NCBI GenBank assembly: GCA_001898255.1
Contig: MKTK01000038.1
Coordinates: 155,078-203,865 of the forward strand
DNA: 48,788 bases
Source of the DNA: Chryseobacterium sp. 39-10
Lineage (GTDB): Bacteria; Bacteroidota; Bacteroidia; Flavobacteriales; Weeksellaceae
Reading direction: 5' to 3'
Part shown: one piece after another, positions 1 through 9,320 of the stretch
How the letters are laid out: the number at the start of each line of letters is the position of its first letter
Position numbering within the stretch: the first letter of the stretch is position 1
Made by a program: the position numbers and the translations under genes
The notes under the pieces: generated by a model
Seen by the model: the letters and a program-made list of their open reading frames with translations, nothing else
The model's database searches: none
Told to the model about the DNA's origin: nothing

Positions 1-1776
1 CATTCTGTCCACCGTCCCCATCCCGAGCAGTGAGAGCCCTTTTTTGATGGTTTTACCAGTGAGCTCGGAAAGCTGTAACCGGAATTGCTTGGTCTCCTCA
101 CTTTCCTGATTAAGGATCGGATTATTCTGATAAAAGGAGTTATACGATTTTACAAGATCATACACATAATTGGCCACCAATGCAGGCGAAAGGGTTTCTG
201 CAGATCTTGAAATAACATCTTTGAAATTGGAAAGATTTCCGACCAGTTCTTTTTCGGATTCGTTCATTTCATAGTCGGAAATGGGTTGCTTTTGATAGCC
301 GGCTTTACTCAGCAGAGATTGTATCCGCGCGTAGGTATATTGAATAAAAGGCCCGGTATTACCGTTGAAATCGATACTTTCTTTCGGGTTGAACAGCATT
401 TTTTTCTTGGGATCAACCTTTAGCATAAAGTACTTTAATGCGCCTATCCCAACAGTTTCGTAGGATTTTTCCTTTTGTTCGGGAGAAAGCCCTTCTAATT
501 TGCCCAGTTCTTCTGCCTTTTCTTTGGCGGTTTCGTACATTTCCTGCATTAAATCGTCGGCGTCCACCACGGTTCCTTCTCGAGACTTCATCTTCCCTTC
601 GGGCAATTCTACCATCCCATAAGAAAGGTGATAAAGGTTATCGGCCCAACTATACCCTAACTTTTTGAGGATTTTGAACAATATATCAAAATGGTAATCC
701 TGTTCATTACCAACCGTATAAATCAACTTCTGAATATCATTGTCTTTAAATCGTTCCACGGCAGTTCCTAAATCCTGCGTCATGTACACCGAAGTTCCGT
801 CTGAACGAAGCAGTAACTTTTGATCGAGTCCCTCATCCGTCAAATCGCACCACACGGAACCATCCTCTTTTCTGTAGAAAACGCCTTTGTTGAGCCCCTG
901 CTGAATAAGATCTTTACCCAAAATATAGGTATTGCTTTCGTACTGTATCTGGTCGAAATCAACTCCTAAGCGCTGATACGTTTCACTGAATCCATCATAC
1001 ACCCAGCCGTTCATTTCCTTCCAAAGATTCCGAACATGCTCGTCACCCTTTTCCCAGTCAAGAAGCATTTGTTGTGCTTCCAAGATCAGGGGCGCATTCT
1101 TTTTAGCTTCATCCTCGGTTTGTCCCTGGCTAATAAGTTCTTTAATCTGCGCTTTATAATTCTTATCGAACTCTACATAGAAATTGCCCACCAACTTGTC
1201 TCCTTTTAGCGCAGTAGATTGTGGAGTTGCCCCATTGCCGAATTTTTCCCAAGCCAGCATCGATTTGCATATATGAATCCCCCGGTCGTTGATAATCTGG
1301 GTTTTTATAACCTTGTAACCGTCTGCTTTGAGAATTTGTGCGACGGAGTATCCCAAAAGATTGTTCCGGATGTGCCCTAAATGCAATGGCTTATTGGTAT
1401 TGGGAGAGGAATATTCCACCATTACCGTTTCATTTTTGTCTATAACCTGCTCAAAATTGGCGTCGATGGATTTAAAATTCTCAAGGAAAAAACTGTTCTT
1501 TACTTTAATGTTGAGGAATCCTTTTACCACATTAAAACTTTGCACAAAATCTGCCTGCACTGCAAGCGCATCGCCCAATTCGGTCGCAATAAAATCGGGG
1601 CTTTTCTTGAGCAACTTTACCAAAGGAAAGGTAACAATGGTAAAATCTCCTTCGTACTCTGTTTTGTTTTGCTGCACTTCCAATGTAATGGTGTGGGGAT
1701 TATTCTGGTCGCCAAGTTGGTAATTGGCATCAATAATTTCGGAAAGTTTATGTTGGATAAGATCTTTAATATTCAT
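1..1776 (-). CDS. argS: Arginyl-tRNA synthetase (stop codon lies just outside the window)
   Basis: Class I aminoacyl-tRNA synthetase that charges tRNA-Arg in the cytoplasm. The reverse-strand frame is open from ATG 1774-1776 to the left edge, 592 codons. It carries the N-terminal Arg-S domain, a HIGH motif in PNTNKPLHLGHIRNN and the ArgS-type KMSKS equivalent GKMKSREGT. The last readable residues are VDRM; ArgS proteins typically end in an Arg-Met, so probably only the stop codon is missing. The start is supported by a consensus -7 promoter box about 17 bases upstream. The gene is transcribed alone, just beyond the terminator of the susCD operon. Confidence 0.96.
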   Translation of the reverse strand, partial: MNIKDLIQHKLSEIIDANYQLGDQNNPHTITLEVQQNKTEYEGDFTIVTFPLVKLLKKSPDFIATELGDALAVQADFVQSFNVVKGFLNIKVKNSFFLENFKSIDANFEQVIDKNETVMVEYSSPNTNKPLHLGHIRNNLLGYSVAQILKADGYKVIKTQIINDRGIHICKSMLAWEKFGNGATPQSTALKGDKLVGNFYVEFDKNYKAQIKELISQGQTEDEAKKNAPLILEAQQMLLDWEKGDEHVRNLWKEMNGWVYDGFSETYQRLGVDFDQIQYESNTYILGKDLIQQGLNKGVFYRKEDGSVWCDLTDEGLDQKLLLRSDGTSVYMTQDLGTAVERFKDNDIQKLIYTVGNEQDYHFDILFKILKKLGYSWADNLYHLSYGMVELPEGKMKSREGTVVDADDLMQEMYETAKEKAEELGKLEGLSPEQKEKSYETVGIGALKYFMLKVDPKKKMLFNPKESIDFNGNTGPFIQYTYARIQSLLSKAGYQKQPISDYEMNESEKELVGNLSNFKDVISRSAETLSPALVANYVYDLVKSYNSFYQNNPILNQESEETKQFRLQLSELTGKTIKKGLSLLGMGTVDRM

Positions 1777-1793
1777 GGTGAAAAATTGAGATA

Positions 1794-1801
1794 CAAATAT
1801 A
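1794..1801 (-). promoter_or_regulatory. Putative argS promoter, -7 box
   Basis: On the minus strand the sequence reads TATATTTG, an exact match to the Bacteroidetes -7 box TAnnTTTG. It predicts a leader of about 12 bases before the argS ATG. I see no clear -33 TTG at the usual distance. Confidence 0.6.
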
Positions 1802-1810
1802 CGGAAATTA

Positions 1811-1836
1811 AAAAACCACTCTTACGAGTGGTTTTT
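1811..1836 (-). terminator. Intrinsic terminator of the susCD operon
   Basis: A perfect 11-bp inverted repeat (arms 1811-1821 and 1826-1836, loop TTAC) starts with A5 and ends with T5, so it could terminate in either direction. It lies 26 bases beyond the susD stop and upstream of argS, so it should end the susCD transcript. Confidence 0.85.
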
Positions 1837-1862
1837 CAAAATTTAATTCTGAAAGTTGGTAT

Positions 1863-3488
1863 TTACTTAAAGATAAATGGTGTAAATTCATTTTTTGTAA
1901 AACATTGACTTTGAGAAACTACAGGAACATTAGCCCCATTGGCAGAATACTCGTCAGCTGGGTAAAGCAATCTCCATGGCTTATTGGGCTTGGTAGCGGT
2001 TGTAGCTAACGGCGTTTCTGGATAACCTGTTCTCAGGTAATTAATATAGGATTCAGCACCATTGTACCCCATTAGTGCTACCCATCTTTGGTATTGAATA
2101 GCGGCAATTTTGTCATCATTCGTACCAGTCCAACCCACTTTCGGATTAGAAGCTATGCTTGTGATGTAACCAGCAGCATCCGTTGTTTTACCATCAAAAT
2201 TAAATGACGCCTGTACACCTTTTTCAAAATGAATTTGGTCTCCAGAGAACCCTGCGTAACCACGTAATGCTGCCTCAGATTGTAAAAACTCGCTTTCAGC
2301 AAGCATCATTAAATACCCATTTGAAGCAGAACCAGTCCCTGTACTGGCACTAAACATTCCCGCTAGAAATGAGAAATTTTCGATAACTGGTTTTCTACCA
2401 TTAACAGTATATCCCATGAAGACTTTGTAATCATCATTGGTCATTCCTTGAGGAAAACCATAATAACCAGTAGCACCACCTGCACTTGTATTATTATACA
2501 TTTTACCTGTGGTGAATTTGGCACTGATTCTAGGATCAGAAACTCCGCTTGTTGCTTTAGACGGGTCACCTTGCAAAGATTTAATAGCGTGGTCAGAAGC
2601 CGTCATTAGCAAATATCCATTGGTGTTGGATGATCCTGCAGATGTAAATTTACCAAAAGCATTATACAAAGGGTTTTGAGCTGCAGCAGTACCACTTGAA
2701 TACCCAGGATTGATAGCGACATCAGCAGAAATAAAAGTAGCACCAGCTAAGGAAGAAATGATTTGATTTCTTAACGCTATACCTTGGGCATCAGAGGTAT
2801 TTGACATCCGAATGGCAAACTTTAAAAGTACAGTATTTGCAAATTCATTCCATTTAGCCATATTCCCTTTAAAGATAGGATCTGACAAAGCTTCAACTTT
2901 AAAATTTCCATTAGTACCATATGTACTAATTAAAGACTTAGCATCCAAAAGTTCTTGAACCAATGCTTTGTAAATATCTACGTCTTTGTCATATTTAGGG
3001 GTTGGATTAGCTGACTCCTGAAAAGCTTCAGTATAAGGCACATTCCCGTAAAGATCTACCACATACTGCATATAAAATGCTTTCTGAATTTTTGCAATCG
3101 CAGCGTAATTGGCTTGAGCTGCGCCATAGTCTATAACGCGTTGCAACCTTGTAATTGCTTTATAAAAATCTGTAAAAATAATCTGTCTGTAAGACGTTGT
3201 TATATCTAAATCAGATTCGGTGGTATAAGGATTACCATACTGTGCAAAATTACCAGACCATGTATTAGTCCATGCATTTCCAAGTGCATTCAGACCTGCA
3301 CCATTTCCTGTTGAACCAACGGTTAATCCATTTCCAGCTAAAACTCGATAGGCGTCTGTTGATGCTCCACCAAGTCTAAAACTTGGAGAAAGTTGATCCG
3401 CTAAAACCTTGTTAGGGGTTAAATTATCGTCTAGGCGACACGAAATCGTCACTAAACCGAGTAAAGATAATATGATGTATTTTTTCAT
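1863..3488 (-). CDS. SusD/RagB-family nutrient-binding outer-membrane lipoprotein
   Basis: Surface lipoprotein partner of a SusC-type TonB-dependent transporter, binding ligand over the pore. It has 541 residues. The N-terminus MKKYIILSLLGLVTISC is a lipoprotein signal with the acylated Cys at position 17. The body resembles the SusD-like lipoprotein subgroup common in flavobacteria: an early helical TPR-like region, then a Ser/Gly/Thr-rich ligand-facing part. It lies 20 bases downstream of the susC-like gene on the same strand, so the two are co-transcribed, and a strong terminator follows. No polysaccharide-degrading enzyme or ECF/anti-sigma pair sits nearby, so the substrate cannot be inferred. 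Confidence 0.93.
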   Translation of the reverse strand: MKKYIILSLLGLVTISCRLDDNLTPNKVLADQLSPSFRLGGASTDAYRVLAGNGLTVGSTGNGAGLNALGNAWTNTWSGNFAQYGNPYTTESDLDITTSYRQIIFTDFYKAITRLQRVIDYGAAQANYAAIAKIQKAFYMQYVVDLYGNVPYTEAFQESANPTPKYDKDVDIYKALVQELLDAKSLISTYGTNGNFKVEALSDPIFKGNMAKWNEFANTVLLKFAIRMSNTSDAQGIALRNQIISSLAGATFISADVAINPGYSSGTAAAQNPLYNAFGKFTSAGSSNTNGYLLMTASDHAIKSLQGDPSKATSGVSDPRISAKFTTGKMYNNTSAGGATGYYGFPQGMTNDDYKVFMGYTVNGRKPVIENFSFLAGMFSASTGTGSASNGYLMMLAESEFLQSEAALRGYAGFSGDQIHFEKGVQASFNFDGKTTDAAGYITSIASNPKVGWTGTNDDKIAAIQYQRWVALMGYNGAESYINYLRTGYPETPLATTATKPNKPWRLLYPADEYSANGANVPVVSQSQCFTKNEFTPFIFK

Positions 3489-3508
3489 TTTGTTATGATT
3501 AAAATTAA

Positions 3509-6508
3509 TTAAAACTTGATGTTAAGAGATGCCCCGAATACTTTAGTGCTTGGATACTGTGTACGAGACGATACACCAATTGCGTTATTGGTAGTTCCTG
3601 AATAATAACTAGATTCCGGATCTGCATAATTTCGATTATTATCTGCAAGCTTCATGAATGGATTTCTAGCATATGCACCGAAAGTTATTTCTTCCAAGCC
3701 ATATTGCTTATACAATTGCTTTGGTAAAGTGTAATTCAAATAAATTTCTCGGATCTTAAATACCTGCCCGTCTACCAAAAGATTTTCTCCGTATGTTGCA
3801 TATTTGGAAGAGAACCAACTAATTACACTACTGTAGGTATTACCTCCTGTTTTGATGGATGTATTTTCAACATAGCCACCAGTTCCATTAGGAATTACAG
3901 AATTTGGCATAATGAATCCTCCATGCTCTCTATCAACTTCACCAGAATCCCATAGTGTACCGTTGAAAGCTAAACCGCTTTGAACATCTGTAATTATTTT
4001 CGCTCCATATCTGTAATCAGCAACAGCTCCTAACTTAAATCCTTTATAAGAAAAACTTGTGCTAAATGTATAAATACTTTTAGGAACTGCACTTCCTGCA
4101 TTTTCCAGTGAAGCAGTAACTAAAGGATTACCTGTTGCAGGATCAATAATTATACGCCCCAAATCATCTCTTTGGTATTTTGACACCTTAATTAATGGAA
4201 ACACTGATCCTTTCTGTGCATAAATCCCCCAAGTTGTGCTTGTGAAAATTGGAACCTCATCAGTTACACCTGGGATAACTTCGTCAATAATACTCTCATT
4301 ATAAGAATAACCTGCATTTAATTCCCATTTAAAATCAGATGTTTTAATAGGAACTAGTCCCAAATTAACCTCAGCTCCTTTCGAAGTAAGCTTCGCTATG
4401 TTAATGAACTTTTGGTTAATACCAGAAGCAGAAGATGCAGTTTGCTTCGTAATCATATCTTTGGTGTCTTGCTCGTAAATAGAGCCTCCAATTCTTACTC
4501 TGTCATTAAAGAAACCAAGATCCAAGTTGATCTCTTTTGTGGTTATAAATTCAGGAGTAATATTTTCATCAGCCTGTACCATTCCATTTCTATATGAATT
4601 TACGCCTGAGAACGGGAATCCACTTACCAATTCGGCTGTCTTATTTATGTCATACCAATCCAGTGGTCCAAAGCCACCAGTTTTTGTATAGTTCCCTGAA
4701 ATCTTCATATAGTTCAATACAGATCCTCCTATATTAAACGCCTTGGTAGGAATAAATGACAAGCCTATTGAAGGGTAGAAGTATGAATTATTGTTTTTCG
4801 GAAGTAAGGATTGCCATTCATTTCTTGCAGTTAAATTTAAGAATAAATAATCTCTGAAAGACAAATCCAAATTTGCAAATAATGCGTGAGAATCTTTTCT
4901 GTAATCACCATTGCTTGCCAAAGATGAATGGCCTGCATTTAAAGGCTGTGTTACATTGGTCATAACATAAACGCCTGGCATAGCTAAGTTTGTACCACCA
5001 TTTTGCATAATATGCATTCTATGATCCTGATAGTTGTGCCCAAGATTCACCTTAAGATTAAGATCACTGGTTAAGTCATAATCGAAATTGATCATTAAGT
5101 CACCATAGTAATCAAAAGTTGTTCTGTCGTCTAAGAACAATGCAGAATTCACTGCCTTAACAGATTTTCCTGCAGCACCACCATACTTACCTGTGCTAAA
5201 AGCATCCCTAAATTTCAGTGATGAAGAGTTAGAGCTTTGAATATTACCTGTATAGCGTACATTGATATGATCATTAACATCGTACCCTAAACCAAGTGAA
5301 GCATTATAGAAGTTTCTAGAATAGTTTTGTCTAACATGCTTCATTCTCCAGTATGGATTTTGGTAGTAGATGTTCCACGCAAAAGCATTATCCGGATAAT
5401 TCTTATATTCAGTAATTGGAATATCTGGTGGAGACTGTAACAAACTCCAATACAATGAATCATTAGTCGTTTCATCAAACAGCGTTGTTGTTTGGGTATA
5501 GTCGGTTCTATTATAGATTAACCCAACGTCAAAGGAGAATTTATTAACTTTCGCCCCCCCCTTAAACATTACGGACGTCCTTTTAGAATCGTCACCATCA
5601 ACAATAAAACCTCTGTTTGTATTGTTTAAAGTAAGCATTGCATATCTACCTTCACTACCAGCACTAATGGTTATACCATTACTGTAAGTAGTTCCAGTTC
5701 TAAAGAAGTCTTCTACTGCGTTAGGTCGTGCAGAGTATGCCCCTTTAATAGCGGCTAAATTGTCGCCACTAAATTCATCATCACCCCAACCTATACCGTT
5801 CAGATCAATTCTTCCATTATTATCGTAATCGTACATAGGTAAACCATACAACGTAGGAGTACCATCAAAAGCAGGACCCCATGCACCATTTTCATATTGG
5901 TCACGAGCTTTATCCCAACCTTGACCGTACTTCATTTGTCTTTTAGGAGTAAAAGCTACAGTTTCAAAATCAATACTGCCCGTATAGGAAACAGACAATT
6001 TGTTTCTTGATCCTTTCTTGGTTGTAACAATGATTACACCATTTTTACCATCAGTACCATAAAGGGCAGCCCCCTGCGCACCTTTAATCACATTCACCGA
6101 CTCCACAATTTCCGGAGGGAGTGATGCCAGAAGAGTTGAGTTTGAAATTACATTGTCAATTACGATTAACGCTTCGTTCTTTCCAGAAATAGATCTTAAT
6201 CCCCGTAATTGAATAGAATTTTCGCTATTAACTGAACTATTCGTTTGATTAATTTGCAAACCGCTTACTTTCCCAGCCAATGATTGTACAATACTAGGGT
6301 TTGAAGCTTGAGATAATTCAGTTGCTGATACTACTTGTTGAGCAGAAGTTACCGCATCTGCCACTTTTTTAATACCTAACGCGCCAGTAATAACGACTTC
6401 GTCAATGTTCTTTGTTTTTGTAGAGTCTTGACCCTTTCTTTGCGCTGATACCAACCCAAAACTCGAGGTTAAAACAACTACTAAAACGCTTGTTGTTAGT
6501 TTCTTCAT
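3509..6508 (-). CDS. SusC/RagA-family TonB-linked outer-membrane transporter
   Basis: A 999-residue TonB-dependent outer-membrane channel that imports a ligand with its SusD partner. A signal peptide (about residues 1-22, cleaved after VSA) is followed by a short linker and a TonB-box/plug start containing DEVVITGALGIKK. Next come the plug with LRGLRSISGKNEALIVID and KGAQGAALYGTDGKNGVIIVTTKKG, then a beta-barrel ending in an aromatic-rich strand with terminal Phe (GASLNIKF). The N-terminal carboxypeptidase-D-regulatory-like domain found in many SusC proteins is absent; the plug begins about 15 residues after the signal peptide. It is the first gene of a two-gene operon with susD. Substrate is unknown. 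Confidence 0.94.
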   Translation of the reverse strand: MKKLTTSVLVVVLTSSFGLVSAQRKGQDSTKTKNIDEVVITGALGIKKVADAVTSAQQVVSATELSQASNPSIVQSLAGKVSGLQINQTNSSVNSENSIQLRGLRSISGKNEALIVIDNVISNSTLLASLPPEIVESVNVIKGAQGAALYGTDGKNGVIIVTTKKGSRNKLSVSYTGSIDFETVAFTPKRQMKYGQGWDKARDQYENGAWGPAFDGTPTLYGLPMYDYDNNGRIDLNGIGWGDDEFSGDNLAAIKGAYSARPNAVEDFFRTGTTYSNGITISAGSEGRYAMLTLNNTNRGFIVDGDDSKRTSVMFKGGAKVNKFSFDVGLIYNRTDYTQTTTLFDETTNDSLYWSLLQSPPDIPITEYKNYPDNAFAWNIYYQNPYWRMKHVRQNYSRNFYNASLGLGYDVNDHINVRYTGNIQSSNSSSLKFRDAFSTGKYGGAAGKSVKAVNSALFLDDRTTFDYYGDLMINFDYDLTSDLNLKVNLGHNYQDHRMHIMQNGGTNLAMPGVYVMTNVTQPLNAGHSSLASNGDYRKDSHALFANLDLSFRDYLFLNLTARNEWQSLLPKNNNSYFYPSIGLSFIPTKAFNIGGSVLNYMKISGNYTKTGGFGPLDWYDINKTAELVSGFPFSGVNSYRNGMVQADENITPEFITTKEINLDLGFFNDRVRIGGSIYEQDTKDMITKQTASSASGINQKFINIAKLTSKGAEVNLGLVPIKTSDFKWELNAGYSYNESIIDEVIPGVTDEVPIFTSTTWGIYAQKGSVFPLIKVSKYQRDDLGRIIIDPATGNPLVTASLENAGSAVPKSIYTFSTSFSYKGFKLGAVADYRYGAKIITDVQSGLAFNGTLWDSGEVDREHGGFIMPNSVIPNGTGGYVENTSIKTGGNTYSSVISWFSSKYATYGENLLVDGQVFKIREIYLNYTLPKQLYKQYGLEEITFGAYARNPFMKLADNNRNYADPESSYYSGTTNNAIGVSSRTQYPSTKVFGASLNIKF

Positions 6509-6532
6509 ATCAAATTAAATTTTTACAATAGA

Positions 6533-6564
6533 CAAATGTGCAAAACTTTCTGGTACTAACCAAA
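6533..6564 (-). promoter_or_regulatory. Putative promoter of the susCD operon
   Basis: On the minus strand a TTTG (6561-6564) is followed after 20 bases by CACATTTG (6533-6540), one mismatch from TAnnTTTG. It lies 24 bases upstream of the susC ATG and is back to back with the rnhB promoter. Confidence 0.5.
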
Positions 6565-6586
6565 TTTTTTGTTAAAAAATCCTTAA

Positions 6587-6594
6587 TAAATTTG
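6587..6594 (+). promoter_or_regulatory. Putative rnhB promoter, -7 box
   Basis: TAAATTTG exactly matches TAnnTTTG. A TTTG at 6568-6571 is only 15 bases upstream, shorter than usual, so the -33 element is uncertain. Confidence 0.5.
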
Positions 6595-6642
6595 TAACAT
6601 TGCTAGTACAAATTACTGAAACGTAAAATTAAATTGATTATT

Positions 6643-7233
6643 GTGGAACTACTCAAAAAATGGTCTACACTCGATATAGAAGCGGGTTGCGATGAAGTGG
6701 GTCGCGGTTGTTTATGCGGTCCTGTGGTTGCAGCGGCGGTTATACTCGACAATAATTTTAACCAAAATTTGGTTAACGATTCTAAAAAATTGAGCTTTAA
6801 AGTCAGGTCAGAGTTAGATGATTACATCAAAAGTAATGTAAAAGCGTATGCCATCGCCGAAATTTCTCCTGAACTCATAGACCAGCACAACATCCTCAAT
6901 GCAAGTATCCATGCCATGCATCTGGCGCTTGACCAACTTCCGATTCGTCCGGAATTTATCGTGGTAGATGGAAATAAGTTCCATCCCTACAATTTTATTC
7001 CCCACCAATGTGTGGTTAAAGGAGATTCTCGAGTTCTTTCTATTGCCTGCGCATCCATACTTGCTAAAAATTATCGCGATCAATTGATGATTCGGCTTCA
7101 TGAGGAATTCCCCCATTATGGCTGGAACAAAAATATGGGATATGCCACCCACCAGCACCGCGAAGCACTGATGAAATTCGGGCCCACCATTCACCACCGA
7201 AAATCCTTCCGTCTCATATATGATATGGAATAA
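6643..7233 (+). CDS. rnhB: Ribonuclease HII
   Basis: Endonuclease that cleaves the RNA strand of RNA-DNA hybrids and nicks at misincorporated ribonucleotides. I see the N-terminal metal-site motif GCDEVGRGCLCGPVVAAAV with adjacent Asp and Glu, a second Asp in FIVVDGNKF, and the conserved segment KGDSRVLSIACASILAKNYRD with the family Ser-Ile-Ala-Ala-Ser-like core. An open frame extends to a TTG at 6634, but GTG 6643 gives MELLKKW, which fits the family N-terminus better; this yields 196 residues. It is divergent from susC and convergent with yidC, and a terminator follows immediately. Confidence 0.95.
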   Translation: MELLKKWSTLDIEAGCDEVGRGCLCGPVVAAAVILDNNFNQNLVNDSKKLSFKVRSELDDYIKSNVKAYAIAEISPELIDQHNILNASIHAMHLALDQLPIRPEFIVVDGNKFHPYNFIPHQCVVKGDSRVLSIACASILAKNYRDQLMIRLHEEFPHYGWNKNMGYATHQHREALMKFGPTIHHRKSFRLIYDME

Positions 7234-7262
7234 AAAAACGGAAGATTCGCTATTCCGTTTTT
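7234..7262. terminator. Bidirectional intrinsic terminator between rnhB and yidC
   Basis: A perfect 10-bp inverted repeat (7234-7243 with 7253-7262) has an A5 left edge and T5 right edge and sits in the 52-bp gap between two convergent genes. It should end both transcripts. Confidence 0.85.
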
Positions 7263-7285
7263 ACACTATACAATATAAGGTAAAC

Positions 7286-9106
7286 TTATTTTTTTTGCTG
7301 CTTGCCTTGTTGCTGTTGCAGTTTTTGTTGCTCCTGCGCTTTCTCCATCATTTCACGCATCCTTTTTTGGAATTTGCCTTCTGCTTTTGGTGCTTTCTGC
7401 TTATTGGCCTGAATTTGCGCATGGATGGTTTTTTCATCCAAAATCCAGTAATTAATGACCAGAATAATTAAAATATTAATTGCATTAGAAACGAAGTAAT
7501 ACCACGATAAGCCAGATGCAGAAGTGTTCAGGAAGAATAAGAAGGTTATTGGGAAGATGTACATCAACACTTTCATATTCGGCATTCCTTCCTGAGTGGG
7601 TTGCTGAATGTTACCAGCTGTCATAATGGTATAAATTAATAGCACTACAGTACATGCAATGGCAAAAATACTGAGGTGATCTTGTAAAAACGGAATATGA
7701 AAAGGTAACTTAATCACATCATCATAAGCGGTAAGGTCTTTGGCAAACCAGAAACTTTTACCCCTCAAATCGATCATGTTAGGGAAGAAGCGGAACAAGG
7801 CATAGAAAATAGGAATCTGCAAGAGGCCCGGCAAACAGCCAGCCATTTGATTTACCCCGGCTTTTCGGTACACTGCCATTACTTCCTGTTGCTTTTTCAT
7901 AGGATCGGCATCTTTGTACTTTTTATTCACCTCATCAATCTCCGGGCGAATTACCCGCATCATTGCACTCAATTTATGCTGCCTGAACATGACAGGAGAT
8001 AAAATGATTTTCACAAAAATCGTCATCAGGAAAATAACCCATCCTGCCGAAATGCCCCAACTCGAAATTAAATTGTACATGGGGATAAAAAACCATCTGT
8101 TTAACGTCCCGATAAATGACCAACCTAATGGCAACAACTCATCGAAATTTTTGCCTTCATACGACTTAAGCAGTTTAAGATCAAGCGGCATAAAATACCA
8201 TTTAAAATCCTGATTCAGTTCATTTCCTGCCAAATCAACCTGTCCATCAAACTTGAATTTCTTCAGAAACTCACCTTCTTCAATCATTTCCTGACTTCCG
8301 TGAGAATTTTTAAAACCAGTCTGCGGCTCGATGACAGCAGAGAAAAACTGTTGCTTTACACCAAGCCAGTTCAGTGTTTCCTTGGGCTCTTCCATTGTTG
8401 TTCGGCCATCGTAATCAAAACTTTTATAGTTATCGAATGCGTAATTGAACTCGGTATGGGTTTGTTCTTGCGAGCGCCCTTTTTCTACCCCTCTCACATT
8501 ATAATCCCAGTCGAAATCTGCTTTTGAATCGGACACCAAATGCGATAAACCTTGGGTTTTCACATTAAAATCAACCGTGTATTTATCGAGCAGGGTATAG
8601 ATAAACTGAATAACTGCACCGTTAACATTGGCCTGCATCGTCACCGAATTATCTTTCTGAACAGGAATGAAAACCAAATCTCTGGTGCTGAAAACCTTTC
8701 CTGTTTTGTCTTTAAACTGAAAACCATAAGAAGAATTGTTCTTGTCAAAAAGCAAAAGCGGCTTCGTATTGCTGTCGGTGTTTTTGTTATAGGCCTTGAA
8801 TTCATTCAGTTCAACCGTTGAAATCTGCCCGCCCAATGTTGAAATACCTACCGTGAGTTCTTTATTTTTGAGCTGAACCTGCTGTATGGAAGTGGTTTTA
8901 ACACTGTCATTTAAATTGGTCACCACCGCGGGTTTCGCAGCGTTATTTTTTACTTGCTGCGTTGCCTCTGTTTTGTGTTGGGCCTCTTTTTCGACCTGTT
9001 CTTTTTGCTGTTTGTTTTGAAAATAGAACATTCCACCCATCAAAATGAGGGTAAAAAGAACAAAACTAATTAACTGATTTCTATCCAGACCGTTATTTTG
9101 CTGCAT
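7286..9106 (-). CDS. yidC: Membrane protein insertase YidC
   Basis: Inserts and folds inner-membrane proteins, alone or with SecYEG. It has 606 residues. A first membrane segment (about residues 9-28, LISFVLFTLILMGGMFYF) is followed by a charged Gln/Lys linker, a large periplasmic beta-rich domain (about 60-350), then the conserved Oxa1 core. Markers include GWVIFLMTIFVKIILSPV, the cytoplasmic hairpin with MKKQQEVMAVYRKAGVN, GCLPGLLQIPIFYALFRFF, and a C-terminal tail rich in Lys and Gln that probably contacts the ribosome. It lies downstream of pyrG on the same strand but behind a terminator and with its own -7 box. Confidence 0.97.
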   Translation of the reverse strand: MQQNNGLDRNQLISFVLFTLILMGGMFYFQNKQQKEQVEKEAQHKTEATQQVKNNAAKPAVVTNLNDSVKTTSIQQVQLKNKELTVGISTLGGQISTVELNEFKAYNKNTDSNTKPLLLFDKNNSSYGFQFKDKTGKVFSTRDLVFIPVQKDNSVTMQANVNGAVIQFIYTLLDKYTVDFNVKTQGLSHLVSDSKADFDWDYNVRGVEKGRSQEQTHTEFNYAFDNYKSFDYDGRTTMEEPKETLNWLGVKQQFFSAVIEPQTGFKNSHGSQEMIEEGEFLKKFKFDGQVDLAGNELNQDFKWYFMPLDLKLLKSYEGKNFDELLPLGWSFIGTLNRWFFIPMYNLISSWGISAGWVIFLMTIFVKIILSPVMFRQHKLSAMMRVIRPEIDEVNKKYKDADPMKKQQEVMAVYRKAGVNQMAGCLPGLLQIPIFYALFRFFPNMIDLRGKSFWFAKDLTAYDDVIKLPFHIPFLQDHLSIFAIACTVVLLIYTIMTAGNIQQPTQEGMPNMKVLMYIFPITFLFFLNTSASGLSWYYFVSNAINILIILVINYWILDEKTIHAQIQANKQKAPKAEGKFQKRMREMMEKAQEQQKLQQQQGKQQKK

Positions 9107-9196
9107 TTTTTTTATTTAAGTTGAGGGTTCTTCGCCATTGATGCGAACATTAAGGTTTTACCATTCTCAAAACCTGTACCTTACTATTTTGGCTGA

Positions 9197-9204
9197 CAAA
9201 AATA
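9197..9204 (-). promoter_or_regulatory. Putative yidC promoter, -7 box
   Basis: The minus strand reads TATTTTTG, an exact TAnnTTTG match, about 90 bases upstream of the yidC start, giving a relatively long leader. No clear -33 TTG is visible. Confidence 0.4.
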
Positions 9205-9244
9205 CTCATTTTTTTAGAATGTTGTCGTATTTTACCTGAAATAC

Positions 9245-9271
9245 AAAAGCCCGCTTTTACAACGGACTTTT
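9245..9271 (-). terminator. Intrinsic terminator after pyrG
   Basis: Arms 9245-9253 and 9263-9271 form a 9-bp stem with one G-U pair. The leftward transcript ends in a short U4 run. It lies 50 bases beyond the pyrG stop and before the yidC promoter. Confidence 0.7.
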
Positions 9272-9320
9272 AAATTTATATGAAATACCTCGTATTTCTT
9301 AGGTGTTGAACTTTTATCAC

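Noticed and set aside
1381-1908. 175-codon plus-strand frame opposite argS
   Set aside because: Antisense shadow of the well-supported argS, with no family features and no promoter or leader pattern.
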